DNA from: Lactobacillus sp.
Lineage (GTDB): Bacteria; Bacillota; Bacilli; Lactobacillales; Lactobacillaceae
Reading direction: 5' to 3'
Assembly: GCF_014803895.1 (NCBI RefSeq)
Contig: NZ_JAAVAU010000023.1
Location: forward strand, 62,001-126,000
DNA: 64,000 nucleotides
Part shown: piece after piece, positions 36,574 through 47,098 of the stretch
Layout of the letters: each line of letters starts with the position of its first letter
Position numbering within the stretch: position 1 is the stretch's first letter
Made by a program: the position numbers and the translations under genes
Notes under the pieces: model-generated
Database searches by the model: none
Seen by the model: the letters and a program-made list of their open reading frames with translations, nothing else
What the model was told of the DNA's origin: nothing

Positions 36574-37500
36574 ATGGCGGAAAGATACGATGTGATTATA
36601 ATTGGTGCTGGTCCTGGTGGGATGACGGCTGCTTTATATGCTGCAAGAGCTAACTTGTCTGTTTTGATGCTAGATCGTGGCATTTATGGTGGTCAAATGA
36701 ATAATACAGGTGCAATTGATAATTATCCTGGTTTACCAGATGTTACTGGGCCTGAATTAAGTGAAAAAATGTATCAAGGAACCATGAAATTTGGACCAAA
36801 ATTTGCATATGGTGAAGTTAAAGAAATTAGACTTGATGGTAAAGACAGAATTGTGGTTACTGATAATGATGAATATGTTGCATCCGTTGTTTTAATTGCT
36901 ACTGGTGCAGAGCATAAACATTTAGGAGTACCAGGCGAAGAAGAGTATCAAGGTAGAGGTGTTTCATATTGTGCTGTATGTGATGCAGCATTTTTTAAAG
37001 ATGAAAACATTGCCGTCATTGGTGGAGGAGACTCTGCGGTGGAAGAGGGGATTTACTTAGCACAAACTGCTAAAAAGGTAACTATCATTCATCGTCGCGA
37101 TGAATTACGTGCTCAACCTCTTCTTCAAAAGCGTGCCTTTGCAAATAATAAAATTGATTTTATCTGGGATGCGCAAACTGAAGAAATAATTGGTAATGGA
37201 AATAAAATAACTGGTGTTAAGTATAAAAATAAAGTAACGGGTGAAGAAAAAATTTTATCTGTGGCTGGTGTGTTTATTTACGTGGGGGTTCAACCACAGA
37301 CCGAAGTATTTAAAGATTTAGGAATTACTGATGAATATGGCTGGATCATTACTGATGATCATATGAAGACTAAAATTCCTGGAATTTTAGCTTTAGGGGA
37401 TGTTCGTCAAAAAGACTTACGTCAAATTGCTACAGCTGTAGGCGAAGGTAGTATTGCAGGTCAAGAAGCATTTAACTACATCCAAAGTTTAAATGATTAA
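36574..37500 (+). CDS. trxB: Thioredoxin reductase
   Basis: TrxB uses NADPH and FAD to reduce thioredoxin. The 308-residue protein has the FAD-binding IIGAGPGGMTAALYAAR, the redox-active CAVC in GVSYCAVCDAAFF, the NADPH-binding VIGGGDSAVEEGIYLA, and the C-terminal FAD motif ALGDVRQKDLRQI. The ATG at 36574 lies about 8 bases after GAGG; an in-frame TTG at 36568 is less likely. The protein fits with spx as part of the thiol-stress system. It is monocistronic. Confidence 0.95.
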   Translation: MAERYDVIIIGAGPGGMTAALYAARANLSVLMLDRGIYGGQMNNTGAIDNYPGLPDVTGPELSEKMYQGTMKFGPKFAYGEVKEIRLDGKDRIVVTDNDEYVASVVLIATGAEHKHLGVPGEEEYQGRGVSYCAVCDAAFFKDENIAVIGGGDSAVEEGIYLAQTAKKVTIIHRRDELRAQPLLQKRAFANNKIDFIWDAQTEEIIGNGNKITGVKYKNKVTGEEKILSVAGVFIYVGVQPQTEVFKDLGITDEYGWIITDDHMKTKIPGILALGDVRQKDLRQIATAVGEGSIAGQEAFNYIQSLND

Positions 37501-37513
37501 TGAGATATCTTAG

Positions 37514-37547
37514 ACGTTTATCGAATAATTTTCGGTAAACGTTTTTT
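37514..37547 (+). terminator. trxB terminator
   Basis: ACGTTTATCG pairs with CGGTAAACGT (one G-U), followed by six T. Confidence 0.85.
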
Positions 37548-37626
37548 CTTTGAAGATATAAATAATTACTGAATATGAGTTATAATAAGCACAAGACAAC
37601 TTAGATAACAGTGGGAAGATATTTGG

Positions 37627-37632
37627 TATAAT
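37627..37632 (+). promoter_or_regulatory. Candidate extended -10 for the phosphoglucomutase gene
   Basis: TTTGGTATAAT gives a TGn-TATAAT extended -10 with no clear -35. A second TATAAT at 37581-37586 is another candidate. The rest of the 190-base interval after the trxB terminator shows nothing firm. Confidence 0.45.
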
Positions 37633-37741
37633 CAAAAAGTAAAGTATTTAACGGAAATACAGTAAAGATTTTTGTTAAGAACAGTAAGATATATTTTAAG
37701 TGTAATTTAGGAAGCTAAAGAAAGAATTTACAGAGGTTTTT

Positions 37742-39466
37742 ATGAACGCAGAAGAAATTTTTGAACAATGGAAAAATGCTAAAAATTTACCTGATTATTT
37801 ACAAGAACAATTAGATACTTTAGGAGAAAATCCTAAATGGATTGAAGATGCTTTTGGTCAAGATATTAATTTTGGTACTGCTGGGATGAGAGGTAAGCTT
37901 GAACCAGGTACTAATAGAATTAATTTATTTACTATTGGACGAGTAACCGAGGGTTTAGCTCGTTTGATTGAAGAAGAGGGCCAGGAAGCTAAAGACCGTG
38001 GTGTAGTTATTTCATATGATTCTAGATATCATTCACGTGATTTTGCTAAACATGCGGCTCGAATTTTAGGTGCTCATGGAATTCATGTTTACTTATTTGA
38101 TGATTTAAGACCTACTCCAGAACTTTCTTATGCTGTAAGACATTTACATACTTATGCTGGTATTAACATTACTGCTTCTCACAATGCTAAACAATATAAT
38201 GGTTATAAGATTTATGGAGAAGATGGTGCTCAAATGGCACCAGAGAATGCCGATCGTTTATTTGCTTTTGCTCAGAAAGTAAATAATATTTTTAGTGTTC
38301 CAGTTGCTCCTGTAGAAAAGTTACGTGCCACTAATACTTTACAATTAATTGGTGAAGATGTTGATGAAGCTTATTTATCAGAACTTTCTAAGGTAACTGT
38401 TAACCGAGAGATGGTCAAACAGAATGCTGATAAGTTAAAGATTATCTATACTCCTTTGCATGGTACTGGTAAAATGCTATACGATCGTGCCTTTCGTCAA
38501 GGTGGGTTTACTAATGTTATTCCGGTTCCTAGTCAATCGATTATTGATCCAGAATTTCCTACTACTATCAAACCCAATCCTGAGTATCGTGATGTGTTTA
38601 TTCCCGGTATTGAATTAGCTAATAAAGAAAACGCTGATTTAATTGTTGCTACGGATCCTGATGCAGACCGAATGGGAGCTGCAGTTAGAACTGAAAATGG
38701 TGATTTTCAAGTTTTAACTGGTAATCAAATTGCCACTTTAATGGCTTATTATTTACTTCAAAACCTAAAGGATTCTGGTAAGTTAACGCCAGATTACGAA
38801 ATTGTAACTTCAGTTGTTTCTAGTGCTTTACCATTTAAGATTGCTAAGGATTTTGGTATTAAAACTAAACATGTATTGACTGGTTTTAAGTATATCGGTG
38901 AAGAAGTTGACCGTATGAATAAGGAGAATGATGGTAAATTCTTGATGGGCTTTGAAGAAAGTTACGGTTATCTTTTCAAGCCATTTGCCCGTGATAAGGA
39001 TGCCATGCAAGGAGCTATTATGTTTGCTGAAGTTGCAGCTTATTATGCTTCAAAGAATATGACAGTCTTTGATGGATTAAAGGAAATTTGGCAAAAATAT
39101 GGTGTTTCTTATGAAATTACACGAGCAATTGAAATGCCAGGTATTGGTGGTCAAAAGAAAATGGCGGAATTAATGACTAAGTTACGTAATGACCACCTAA
39201 CTGAAATCAACGATGAAAAAGTCATTGAAATTCAAGATTTTGAAACTCAAGAATTTATTAAAGATGGCGAAAAGAAACCATTAACTGGTTTTCCAAAATC
39301 GAATGTTTTGAAGTATTTATTAGCAGATGAAACTTGGGTAGCTTTACGTCCTTCAGGTACTGAACCTGTTATTAAGGCATATGTAGGAGTTAATAAACCG
39401 GATATTGAAACTGCTGAAAAATCTGCTGAAGAGTATCAAGATGCATTAGCCAAATTGTTGAAGTAG
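37742..39466 (+). CDS. pgcA: Phosphoglucomutase (phospho-sugar mutase)
   Basis: This enzyme interconverts glucose-6-phosphate and glucose-1-phosphate, feeding UDP-glucose and the glycolipid anchor of lipoteichoic acid. The 574-residue protein is the long Firmicutes PgcA type: FGTAGMRGKLEPGTNRIN at the start, the phospho-Ser in NITASHNAKQYNGYK, the metal loop VATDPDADRMGAA, sugar-binding MGFEESYGYLF, and the phosphate loop LRPSGTEPVIKAY. CAGAGG precedes the ATG. Phosphomannomutase activity is an alternative in this superfamily. Confidence 0.93.
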   Translation: MNAEEIFEQWKNAKNLPDYLQEQLDTLGENPKWIEDAFGQDINFGTAGMRGKLEPGTNRINLFTIGRVTEGLARLIEEEGQEAKDRGVVISYDSRYHSRDFAKHAARILGAHGIHVYLFDDLRPTPELSYAVRHLHTYAGINITASHNAKQYNGYKIYGEDGAQMAPENADRLFAFAQKVNNIFSVPVAPVEKLRATNTLQLIGEDVDEAYLSELSKVTVNREMVKQNADKLKIIYTPLHGTGKMLYDRAFRQGGFTNVIPVPSQSIIDPEFPTTIKPNPEYRDVFIPGIELANKENADLIVATDPDADRMGAAVRTENGDFQVLTGNQIATLMAYYLLQNLKDSGKLTPDYEIVTSVVSSALPFKIAKDFGIKTKHVLTGFKYIGEEVDRMNKENDGKFLMGFEESYGYLFKPFARDKDAMQGAIMFAEVAAYYASKNMTVFDGLKEIWQKYGVSYEITRAIEMPGIGGQKKMAELMTKLRNDHLTEINDEKVIEIQDFETQEFIKDGEKKPLTGFPKSNVLKYLLADETWVALRPSGTEPVIKAYVGVNKPDIETAEKSAEEYQDALAKLLK

Positions 39467-39518
39467 AGCAATATTCGTGAGAAATTTTTAAGGCTGTAGT
39501 AGAATTTATATGTTAAAT

Positions 39519-39548
39519 AAAAGTTGGGCATTTTGTCCAACTTTTTTT
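39519..39548 (+). terminator. Terminator after pgcA / leader hairpin of uvrB
   Basis: AAAAGTTGG, 9-base loop, CCAACTTTT and a T-run, ending 34 bases before the uvrB start. No promoter is obvious after it, so it may act as an attenuator for uvrBA. Confidence 0.8.
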
Positions 39549-39582
39549 GCCGGAGAAAAATGCTAAAGATAAGAGTGAGAAT

Positions 39583-41589
39583 ATGATTAGAAGACAAAAA
39601 GATCGAAAATTTGAATTAGTTTCTGACTTTAAGCCAGCAGGGGATCAACAACAAGCGATTGATAAGTTAACTGCCGGCTTTAAAAATGGTGATAAAGAAC
39701 AAATTTTAGAGGGTGCTACTGGTACAGGTAAAACTTTTACAATGGCTAATGTTATTGCTAAGTTAAATAAGCCAACTTTAGTTATTTCTCATAATAAAAC
39801 TTTAGTAGGACAGCTGTATGGGGAATTTAAACAATTTTTTCCTAAAAATGCTGTGGAGTATTTTGTTTCATATTATGATTATTATCAACCTGAAGCATAT
39901 GTCCCTAGCTCTGATACCTATATTGAAAAGGATGCCTCTATTAATGACGAAATTGATCAACTTCGTCATGCAGCAACCTCTGCTTTAATGGAAAGAAACG
40001 ATGTAATTGTGGTGGCATCAGTTTCTTGTATTTTTGGATTAGGTGATCCGAAGGAATATGCTAAAAGTGTAATTTCTTTGAGAGAAGGACAAGAATATGG
40101 GCGCGATGTTTTATTACGGGATTTAGTAAATATTCAATATGATCGTAATGATATCGACTTTCAACGTGGACGTTTTAGGGTAAGAGGAGATATTGTTGAA
40201 ATCTTTCCGGCAGGAAATTCGGATCATGCATATCGAGTAGAATTCTTTGGGGATGAAATAGATAGGATTGTAGAAGTAGATTCTCTTACTGGAGAAGTAA
40301 TTGGTGAACGAGAACAAGTATCTCTTTTTCCGGCAACCCACTTTATGACTAATGAAGAACAACTTCAAAAAGCACTAGGTTCAATTAAAGATGAGCTTAA
40401 TATTCAAGTTAAAGAATTTGAAGGGAAAGGAAAATTACTTGAAGCTCAACGTATCAAACAAAGAACTAATTACGATATTGAAATGATGAGCGAAGTTGGT
40501 TATACAAATGGGATTGAAAATTATTCGCGTCATATGGATGGTAGAAAGCCAGGCCAGCCACCATATACTTTATTAGATTTCTTTCCGGATGATTTTTTGA
40601 TTTTAATTGATGAATCCCATGCTACAATGCCAGAACTTAAAGCAATGTATAATGGTGATCGTAAACGTAAAGAAACTCTCATTGATTATGGATTTAGGTT
40701 ACCATCAGCTTTGGATAATCGTCCTCTAAAAATTGATGAATTTGAAAAACATGTTAATCAAATTATGTATGTTTCCGCAACGCCTGGAGATTATGAATTA
40801 AATCGTACTGATAATAAGGTAGAGCAAATTATTCGTCCTACTGGTTTGCTTGATCCTAAAATTGATGTTAGACCAATTGATGGTCAAATTGATGATTTAG
40901 TAGGAGAGATTAATGCTCGTATTGAGCGAGATGAACGTGTATTTGTCACCACCTTGACTAAAAAGATGGCAGAAGATTTAACTGATTACCTAAAAGATTT
41001 AGGAATCAAAGTTCGTTATTTACATTCTGATATTAAAACATTAGAAAGAATGCAGATTATCCGTGATTTACGTTTAGGTAAATTTGATGTTTTAATTGGT
41101 ATTAATCTTTTGCGTGAAGGTATCGATGTTCCTGAAGTTTCGTTAGTAGCAATTTTAGATGCGGATAAAGAAGGTTTTTTACGTTCAACTAGACCTTTAG
41201 TTCAAACAATTGGACGAGCTGCTAGAAATTCTCATGGTGAAGTAATTATGTATGCTGATCGAATTACAGATTCAATGCGTGAAGCAATTGATGCTACTGA
41301 GCGTCGACGTCATTTACAAATGGACTTCAATAAAGAACACGGTGTCACTCCAAAGACAATTATAAAGCCGATTAGAGATGTAATTTCTGTTACTAAGGAA
41401 AGTAATGAGACCGAAGAGAATGAGAGTTTTGCAGATCTTAATTTTGATGAACTAACCATTAAGCAAAAGAAGAATATGATTAAGAATTTAACATCTCAAA
41501 TGCAAGAGGCAGCCAAAAAGTTAGATTTTGAAGAAGCCGCTAGTTTGAGGGATGCAATCATGGATTTACAAAAGCAAATCCATGCTTAG
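39583..41589 (+). CDS. uvrB: UvrABC system protein B
   Basis: UvrB verifies DNA damage after loading by UvrA and recruits UvrC. The 668-residue protein has [18 protein letters not shown], Walker [13 protein letters not shown], the beta-hairpin [16 protein letters not shown], motif [26 protein letters not shown], and a C-terminal UVR domain ([31 protein letters not shown]). The ATG at 39583 is preferred over an in-frame TTG at 39547, which lies inside the upstream terminator. uvrA follows after 10 bases. Confidence 0.96.
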   Translation: MIRRQKDRKFELVSDFKPAGDQQQAIDKLTAGFKNGDKEQILEGATGTGKTFTMANVIAKLNKPTLVISHNKTLVGQLYGEFKQFFPKNAVEYFVSYYDYYQPEAYVPSSDTYIEKDASINDEIDQLRHAATSALMERNDVIVVASVSCIFGLGDPKEYAKSVISLREGQEYGRDVLLRDLVNIQYDRNDIDFQRGRFRVRGDIVEIFPAGNSDHAYRVEFFGDEIDRIVEVDSLTGEVIGEREQVSLFPATHFMTNEEQLQKALGSIKDELNIQVKEFEGKGKLLEAQRIKQRTNYDIEMMSEVGYTNGIENYSRHMDGRKPGQPPYTLLDFFPDDFLILIDESHATMPELKAMYNGDRKRKETLIDYGFRLPSALDNRPLKIDEFEKHVNQIMYVSATPGDYELNRTDNKVEQIIRPTGLLDPKIDVRPIDGQIDDLVGEINARIERDERVFVTTLTKKMAEDLTDYLKDLGIKVRYLHSDIKTLERMQIIRDLRLGKFDVLIGINLLREGIDVPEVSLVAILDADKEGFLRSTRPLVQTIGRAARNSHGEVIMYADRITDSMREAIDATERRRHLQMDFNKEHGVTPKTIIKPIRDVISVTKESNETEENESFADLNFDELTIKQKKNMIKNLTSQMQEAAKKLDFEEAASLRDAIMDLQKQIHA

Positions 41590-41599
41590 GGAGGAAAAT

Positions 41600-44455
41600 A
41601 TGGCAAGCAATAAAATTATTATTCACGGTGCACGTGAACATAATTTAAAAGATATTGATTTAACAATTCCTAAAGATCAGTTGGTTGTTGTTACAGGATT
41701 ATCGGGGTCCGGAAAGAGTTCGTTAGCTTTTGATACTTTATATGCTGAAGGACGTAGAAGATATGTAGAATCTTTATCCAGTTATGCAAGACAATTTTTA
41801 GGTCAGATGGATAAAGCTGATGTTGATTCTATTGATGGTCTTAACCCAGCAATTTCTATTGACCAAAAGACTACTTCTCATAATCCACGTTCGACAGTGG
41901 GAACTGTAACAGAAATTAATGATTATTTACGTTTACTTTGGGCGCGTGTTGGGCAACCTATTTGTCCTAATGACGGGACTGTAATTGAGAGACAAAGTGT
42001 TGATCAAATGGGGGAGCGAATTATGTCTCTTCCAGAGAGAACTAAGATTCAAATTCTTTCACCAATTATTCGTCAAAAACGTGGTGAACATAAGGAAGTA
42101 TTTAAACGAATCCAAAGAGCAGGTTATGTTCGTGTAATTGTAGATGGTGAGATGCACGATGTTACAGATGACTTTAATCTTGATAAAAATAAACGTCATT
42201 CCATTGATATTGTAGTTGACCGATTAGTGGTTAAAGATAGCATCAAGAGTCGTTTATTTGATTCTATTGAAGCTGCTCTACGGTTATCTGAAGGTTATAT
42301 GAATGTAGATGTCATTGGTGGGGAAGAACTAAATTTTTCTGAGTACTATGCGTGTCCAATTTGTGGCTTTACAGTAGGAGAAATGGAACCGCGTTTATTT
42401 TCATTTAATGCGCCGTTTGGTGCTTGCCCTGATTGTGATGGTTTAGGGATGAAATTAGCAGTAGATGTAGACTTAGTTATTCCGGATCGAGATAAAAGTC
42501 TTGCAGAGGGGGCACTTGTGCCTTGGAATAATTCAAAGTATTATTCAGCAATGCTTCAGCAAGCGTGTGAGGCATTAAAGATTCCAATGGATAAACCATT
42601 TAAAAAACTTACTAAACGTCAACAGGAGATAATTCTATATGGATCGAAGGGAAAGAAAATAAAGTTCCATTTAGAAGGAGATTTTGGAGTTAATGACACT
42701 GTTCAAGAATTTGAGGGGGTTATTAATAATATTGATCGCCGTTATCATCATCCAATGTCTAAATTTATGAGGGATGCAATGGGCAAGTACATGACTGAAT
42801 TAATGTGTACCACTTGCCACGGCAAACGTCTTAATGAAAAAGCTTTGTCTGTTAAAGTTAATGGAAAAGATATTGCAGAAGCTTCAGATTTAGCAATTGG
42901 TAAATCACTTGATTTCTTTAATTCAATTAAGTTGAATGAACAAAAATCTATAATTGCTAAGCCAATCTTGAAAGAAGTACGTGATAGATTAACCTTTTTA
43001 ATCAATGTCGGGCTTGATTATCTAAGTCTTTCTCGTTCTGCTGGAACTTTATCTGGTGGTGAAGCGCAGCGCATTCGTTTAGCTACTCAAATTGGTTCAA
43101 ATCTTTCTGGTGTCATGTATATTTTGGATGAACCTTCAATTGGTCTTCATCAAAGAGATAATGATCGATTAATTTCTTCTTTAAAGAGAATGCGAGACTT
43201 AGGTAATTCTTTGATTGTTGTTGAACATGATGATGAAACGATGCGTCAGGCAGATTATTTAATTGATATGGGACCAGGTGCCGGAAGTTATGGTGGAGAA
43301 GTAATGGCTGCAGGGACACCAGACGAAGTAATGAAAAATCCTAAGTCATTAACTGGTCAATATCTAGCTGGTAAAAAATTAATTCCTGTTCCTTTAACTA
43401 GACGTAAAGGTAATGGTAAAAAGATTACTATTAAAGGAGCGAGTGAAAATAATTTAAAGGATATCAATGTTGATTTTCCATTAGGAAAATTTGTAGTTGT
43501 ATCAGGTGTTTCTGGTTCTGGTAAGTCTACTTTAGTTAATATGATTTTAAAGCGTGCTTTAGCACAGAAATTAAACCATAATTCAGCTAAACCTGGTAAA
43601 TATAAATCAATTGTTGGTTATAAAAATATTGATAAAGTAATTGATATTGATCAAAGTCCAATCGGCAGAACCCCTCGGAGTAATCCAGCTACTTATACTA
43701 GTGTGTTTGATGATATAAGAACTTTATTTGCTCAAACAAATGAAGCAAAAATGCGGGGTTATACTAAAGCACGTTTTTCCTTTAATGTTAAAGGTGGTCG
43801 GTGTGAAGCTTGTCATGGCGATGGAATTATTAAAATTGAGATGAATTTTTTACCAGATGTTTATGTGCCATGTGAAGTATGCCATGGTAAGCGGTATAAT
43901 TCAGAAACTCTAGAAGTTACTTATCGTGGTAAAAATATTGCGCAAGTTCTAGATATGACAATTAATGATGCTTGCCAATTTTTTGAAAATATTCCTAAAA
44001 TTCACCGCAAGTTACAAACAATTGTTGATGTAGGTCTAGGCTATGTAAAATTAGGTCAATCAGCAACTACACTTTCTGGTGGAGAAGCTCAGAGAATGAA
44101 ATTAGCTGCTGAATTACAGAAAATTTCTACGGGTAATAATTTCTATATTCTTGATGAGCCAACTACTGGTCTTCATACTGACGATATTAAACGTCTTTTG
44201 GAAGTTTTACAGCGTTTAGTCGATGAAGGCAATACTGTATTGATTATTGAGCATAATCTAGATGTAATTAAGAGCGCTGATTGGTTAATTGACCTAGGCC
44301 CTGAAGGTGGTGAAGGTGGAGGACAAGTAGTTGCTACTGGTACCCCTGAGGAGGTTACCAAAGTTGAAAAAAGTTATACTGGAAAATATCTAAAGCCTGT
44401 TTTAGAACGTGATACTAAAATAACGCATCAACAACTTTCTAAAGAAAAACAATAG
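41600..44455 (+). CDS. uvrA: UvrABC system protein A
   Basis: UvrA is the damage-sensing ATPase of nucleotide excision repair. The 951-residue protein starts MASNKIIIHGAREHNLKDID after GGGAGGA. It has two ABC modules: Walker A GLSGSGKSSLAFDTLYAEG with signature LSGGEAQRIRLA, and GVSGSGKSTLVN with LSGGEAQRMKLA. Zinc-binding Cys pairs are CPICGF and CPDCDG in the first half and CEACHGDG and CEVCHGKRY in the second. A frame extends upstream into uvrB, but the ribosome site fixes the start. Confidence 0.97.
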   Translation: MASNKIIIHGAREHNLKDIDLTIPKDQLVVVTGLSGSGKSSLAFDTLYAEGRRRYVESLSSYARQFLGQMDKADVDSIDGLNPAISIDQKTTSHNPRSTVGTVTEINDYLRLLWARVGQPICPNDGTVIERQSVDQMGERIMSLPERTKIQILSPIIRQKRGEHKEVFKRIQRAGYVRVIVDGEMHDVTDDFNLDKNKRHSIDIVVDRLVVKDSIKSRLFDSIEAALRLSEGYMNVDVIGGEELNFSEYYACPICGFTVGEMEPRLFSFNAPFGACPDCDGLGMKLAVDVDLVIPDRDKSLAEGALVPWNNSKYYSAMLQQACEALKIPMDKPFKKLTKRQQEIILYGSKGKKIKFHLEGDFGVNDTVQEFEGVINNIDRRYHHPMSKFMRDAMGKYMTELMCTTCHGKRLNEKALSVKVNGKDIAEASDLAIGKSLDFFNSIKLNEQKSIIAKPILKEVRDRLTFLINVGLDYLSLSRSAGTLSGGEAQRIRLATQIGSNLSGVMYILDEPSIGLHQRDNDRLISSLKRMRDLGNSLIVVEHDDETMRQADYLIDMGPGAGSYGGEVMAAGTPDEVMKNPKSLTGQYLAGKKLIPVPLTRRKGNGKKITIKGASENNLKDINVDFPLGKFVVVSGVSGSGKSTLVNMILKRALAQKLNHNSAKPGKYKSIVGYKNIDKVIDIDQSPIGRTPRSNPATYTSVFDDIRTLFAQTNEAKMRGYTKARFSFNVKGGRCEACHGDGIIKIEMNFLPDVYVPCEVCHGKRYNSETLEVTYRGKNIAQVLDMTINDACQFFENIPKIHRKLQTIVDVGLGYVKLGQSATTLSGGEAQRMKLAAELQKISTGNNFYILDEPTTGLHTDDIKRLLEVLQRLVDEGNTVLIIEHNLDVIKSADWLIDLGPEGGEGGGQVVATGTPEEVTKVEKSYTGKYLKPVLERDTKITHQQLSKEKQ

Positions 44456-44532
44456 TTCTTTAAGTTTTTGTAAAGAAATATCTTTGAATCTCTTTTAGTT
44501 ACATGTAAAATAGGACTAAGGGAGGATACAAT

Positions 44533-45075
44533 ATGAATAATTTTTCAAATTCCGATCGTCCACATGGATTTGATTGGGGCGCACTTTTAGGTGGCGTCTT
44601 ATTAGTAATCGCTTCATTTATTTTATTAAGATATCCAGGAAAAGGATTAACAGCATTTGTATTTATTTTTGGTATCTTATCTATTATGCAAGGTATCATT
44701 TGGATTTATATGTACTCTAAGTTCCGTGAATTCTTTGCACGTAGTTGGGTAACTTTAGTTTCTGGTATTTTAGATATTATTGTTGGTATACTTTTCTTAC
44801 TTTCACATGAAATTGGTGGTATTACCATTGCAATTTTATTTGCTGTTTGGTTCTTTGTTGATTCTGTAGTAGGAATTATCTTCTCATGGCACTTACGTGA
44901 TTATTCAACTGGTTACTTTATTTTAAGTTTAATTTTGAATATTATCAGTTTATTAATTGCCATTGCGTTGATGTTTAACCCTGTATTGGCTGCAATTACT
45001 TTAGTTTACCTTGTAGCATTTTGGTTAATGGTATTTGGTTTCAATGAAATCTTTGTAGCATTTATGCACCGTTAA
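44533..45075 (+). CDS. HdeD/DUF308 family membrane protein
   Basis: This 180-residue protein is almost entirely hydrophobic, with about six membrane segments arranged as three hairpins, in line with the DUF308 repeat of HdeD (the Escherichia coli acid-resistance membrane protein). FDWGALLGGVLLVIASFILL begins the first repeat, and VTLVSGILDIIVGILFLLSHEIGG the second. AGGGAGGA precedes the ATG. It has its own terminator. A role in acid tolerance is plausible in a lactic acid bacterium but only inferred from the family name. Confidence 0.82.
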   Translation: MNNFSNSDRPHGFDWGALLGGVLLVIASFILLRYPGKGLTAFVFIFGILSIMQGIIWIYMYSKFREFFARSWVTLVSGILDIIVGILFLLSHEIGGITIAILFAVWFFVDSVVGIIFSWHLRDYSTGYFILSLILNIISLLIAIALMFNPVLAAITLVYLVAFWLMVFGFNEIFVAFMHR

Positions 45076-45081
45076 TATTTA

Positions 45082-45116
45082 AAAATAGCAACCTTACAAA
45101 AGGTTGCTATTTTTTT
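45082..45116 (+). terminator. Terminator after the DUF308 gene
   Basis: AAAATAGCAACCTT, loop ACAA, AAGGTTGCTATTTT and a T-run: a 14-base-pair stem. Confidence 0.92.
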
Positions 45117-45143
45117 GCTCTCAAAATGGAACACCCGGTATGT

Positions 45144-45149
45144 TATAAT
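45144..45149 (+). promoter_or_regulatory. Extended -10 for rapZ
   Basis: TGTTATAATG gives TGn-TATAAT, 25 bases before the rapZ start. No good -35 is visible. Confidence 0.5.
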
Positions 45150-45174
45150 GATGTAGATTAAGGAGGCAGTACAA

Positions 45175-46050
45175 ATGGCTGATCAAAAAAAACAACTTTT
45201 AATAGTAACTGGTATGAGTGGTGCTGGCAAAACAGTTGCCATTAAATCGCTAGAAGATATGGGGTATCTCGTAGTAGATAACTTACCTCCGGAATTACTT
45301 GGAAGCTTTTGGGAATTGATTAATAATTCTGATGACTTTACTAAAGCTGCTGTAGTAATAGATTTAAGAGTTAAGAGTTTTTATAAAGATTTAGTGGATG
45401 AAATAAATTCACTTGAAGATAGTCAAAATGTTCAGTCAACTGTTGTCTTTCTTGATGCATCTGATGATGCTCTAGTATCTCGCTATAAAGAGACTAGACG
45501 TCTTCCTCCTTTAGCAAATAAGGGAAGATTATTAGATGGTATTCAGCAGGAAAGGGCAATTCTTGGTAGTGTTAAGAATGTATCTAATATAATTATTGAT
45601 ACTTCGAATCTTTCTACAAAAGAGTTAAAAGCAAAATTAGTAGATAAATTTAGTGATAATCATACTACTCAATTTTCAATTGAAGTTATGAGTTTTGGTT
45701 TTAAATATGGTATTCCGATTGATGCGGATATCGTCATGGATGTTCGGTTTTTACCTAATCCATTTTATATACCTCAATTAAAACCATTTACGGGATTAGA
45801 CCGTAAGGTTTTTGAGTATGTAATGAGTAAAGAAGAGACTAAAGTATTTTATTCTAAATTTTTAGATATGCTTGAAGTAGCTATTCCTGGTTATATTAAA
45901 GAAGGTAAAGAAAAATTAACAATTGCAATTGGTTGTACTGGTGGACAGCATCGTAGTGTATCCATTGCACGACAATTAGCGGTTGATTTAGCAAAGAAGT
46001 ATCCGATAGATATTTCTCACCGTGAAATTAGTCGCTATATTCGTAAGTAG
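45175..46050 (+). CDS. rapZ: RapZ/YvcJ nucleotide-binding protein
   Basis: In enterobacteria RapZ is an RNase adaptor that senses glucosamine-6-phosphate; the Bacillus homologue YvcJ is a GTPase affecting competence. The 291-residue protein has Walker [29 protein letters not shown], and the C-terminal domain with [25 protein letters not shown] and [22 protein letters not shown] precedes the ATG. It is the first gene of rapZ-yvcK-whiA, a conserved Firmicutes operon. RNA binding is not established for this branch. Confidence 0.94.
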   Translation: MADQKKQLLIVTGMSGAGKTVAIKSLEDMGYLVVDNLPPELLGSFWELINNSDDFTKAAVVIDLRVKSFYKDLVDEINSLEDSQNVQSTVVFLDASDDALVSRYKETRRLPPLANKGRLLDGIQQERAILGSVKNVSNIIIDTSNLSTKELKAKLVDKFSDNHTTQFSIEVMSFGFKYGIPIDADIVMDVRFLPNPFYIPQLKPFTGLDRKVFEYVMSKEETKVFYSKFLDMLEVAIPGYIKEGKEKLTIAIGCTGGQHRSVSIARQLAVDLAKKYPIDISHREISRYIRK

Positions 46051-46063
46051 AGAGGAAGAGGTT

Positions 46064-47098
46064 ATGGCCTACGGAGAAAACCGTATTGTGCGCGTAATTA
46101 AAGGCCGCCGCCCTAAAATCGCAGTGATTGGTGGAGGAACAGGGCTGCCAGTTATTTTAAGTGCATTAAAAGAGCAAAATGCGGACATTACTGCTATTGT
46201 AACTGTTGCAGATGATGGTGGATCATCTGGTGTAATTAGAGATTATATAAATGTCGTTCCACCAGGAGATATCCGAAATGTTTTGGTTTCTCTTTCAGAT
46301 ATCCCTAAACAAGAAAAAGATATCTTCCAGTATCGCTTTGATTCAAAGGATTCGTTTTTTGCTGGACACGCAATCGGTAATTTAATAATTGCGGCTTTAG
46401 ATGAAATGAAGGGAAATATATTTGATGCAGTCCAATCATTATCAAAAATGATGAAAGTTGATGGGCATATTTTTCCTGCATCCAATGAACCTTTAACTTT
46501 AAATGCGGAATTTATAGATGGAACGGTAGAATCTGGTGAAACGGAGATTACTTCAAAAAACAAGCGGATCAAACGAGTTTGGGTAACTGATAGTGATTCA
46601 AATGAAGAACCTCAAGCAGTTATGCCTGTTTTAGCTGCAATTATGCAGGCTGATGCAGTTGTTTTGGGACCAGGTAGTTTATTTACTTCTATTTTACCTA
46701 ATTTGATGATTTCTAACTTAGGAGAAGCTGTTCGCAAAACTAAGGCTGAAGTTATCTATATTTGTAATATTATGACTCAACGTGGTGAAACAGATAATTT
46801 TTCTGCGGCAGATCACGTTAAAGTTATTAATGATCATTTAGGCGGACATTATGTAGATACAGCTTTGGTTAATGGAGCTAAAATTGACATGGATAAGTTT
46901 CATCCTGAAGATTATGATGAATATCTTGTTCCGGTAAGAAGTGATTTTAAAGGCTTAAAAGAGCAAGATTGTCGCGTAATTACTGATGATTTCATTGACC
47001 AACGCAGCGGTTTAGTTTTCCATGATGGTAAAAAAGTAGCTAAGGAAATTTTAAACATTGCCTTTGAAGCTTATGCTCGTCGTCAGCAGGAGGATTAA
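46064..47098 (+). CDS. yvcK: Gluconeogenesis factor YvcK (CofD-like)
   Basis: YvcK binds UDP-sugars and is needed for growth on gluconeogenic substrates and for normal cell shape in Bacillus. The 344-residue protein has [58 protein letters not shown] and [14 protein letters not shown], all family motifs. The ATG at 46064 (MAYGENRIV) follows GAGGAAGAGG. It lies 13 bases after rapZ and ends directly before whiA. Confidence 0.93.
   Translation: MAYGENRIVRVIKGRRPKIAVIGGGTGLPVILSALKEQNADITAIVTVADDGGSSGVIRDYINVVPPGDIRNVLVSLSDIPKQEKDIFQYRFDSKDSFFAGHAIGNLIIAALDEMKGNIFDAVQSLSKMMKVDGHIFPASNEPLTLNAEFIDGTVESGETEITSKNKRIKRVWVTDSDSNEEPQAVMPVLAAIMQADAVVLGPGSLFTSILPNLMISNLGEAVRKTKAEVIYICNIMTQRGETDNFSAADHVKVINDHLGGHYVDTALVNGAKIDMDKFHPEDYDEYLVPVRSDFKGLKEQDCRVITDDFIDQRSGLVFHDGKKVAKEILNIAFEAYARRQQED

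Noticed and set aside
37550..37741. Possible riboswitch or T-box leader before phosphoglucomutase
   Set aside because: Two TATAAT candidates are visible, but no conserved riboswitch core, T-box sequence or terminator/antiterminator pair.
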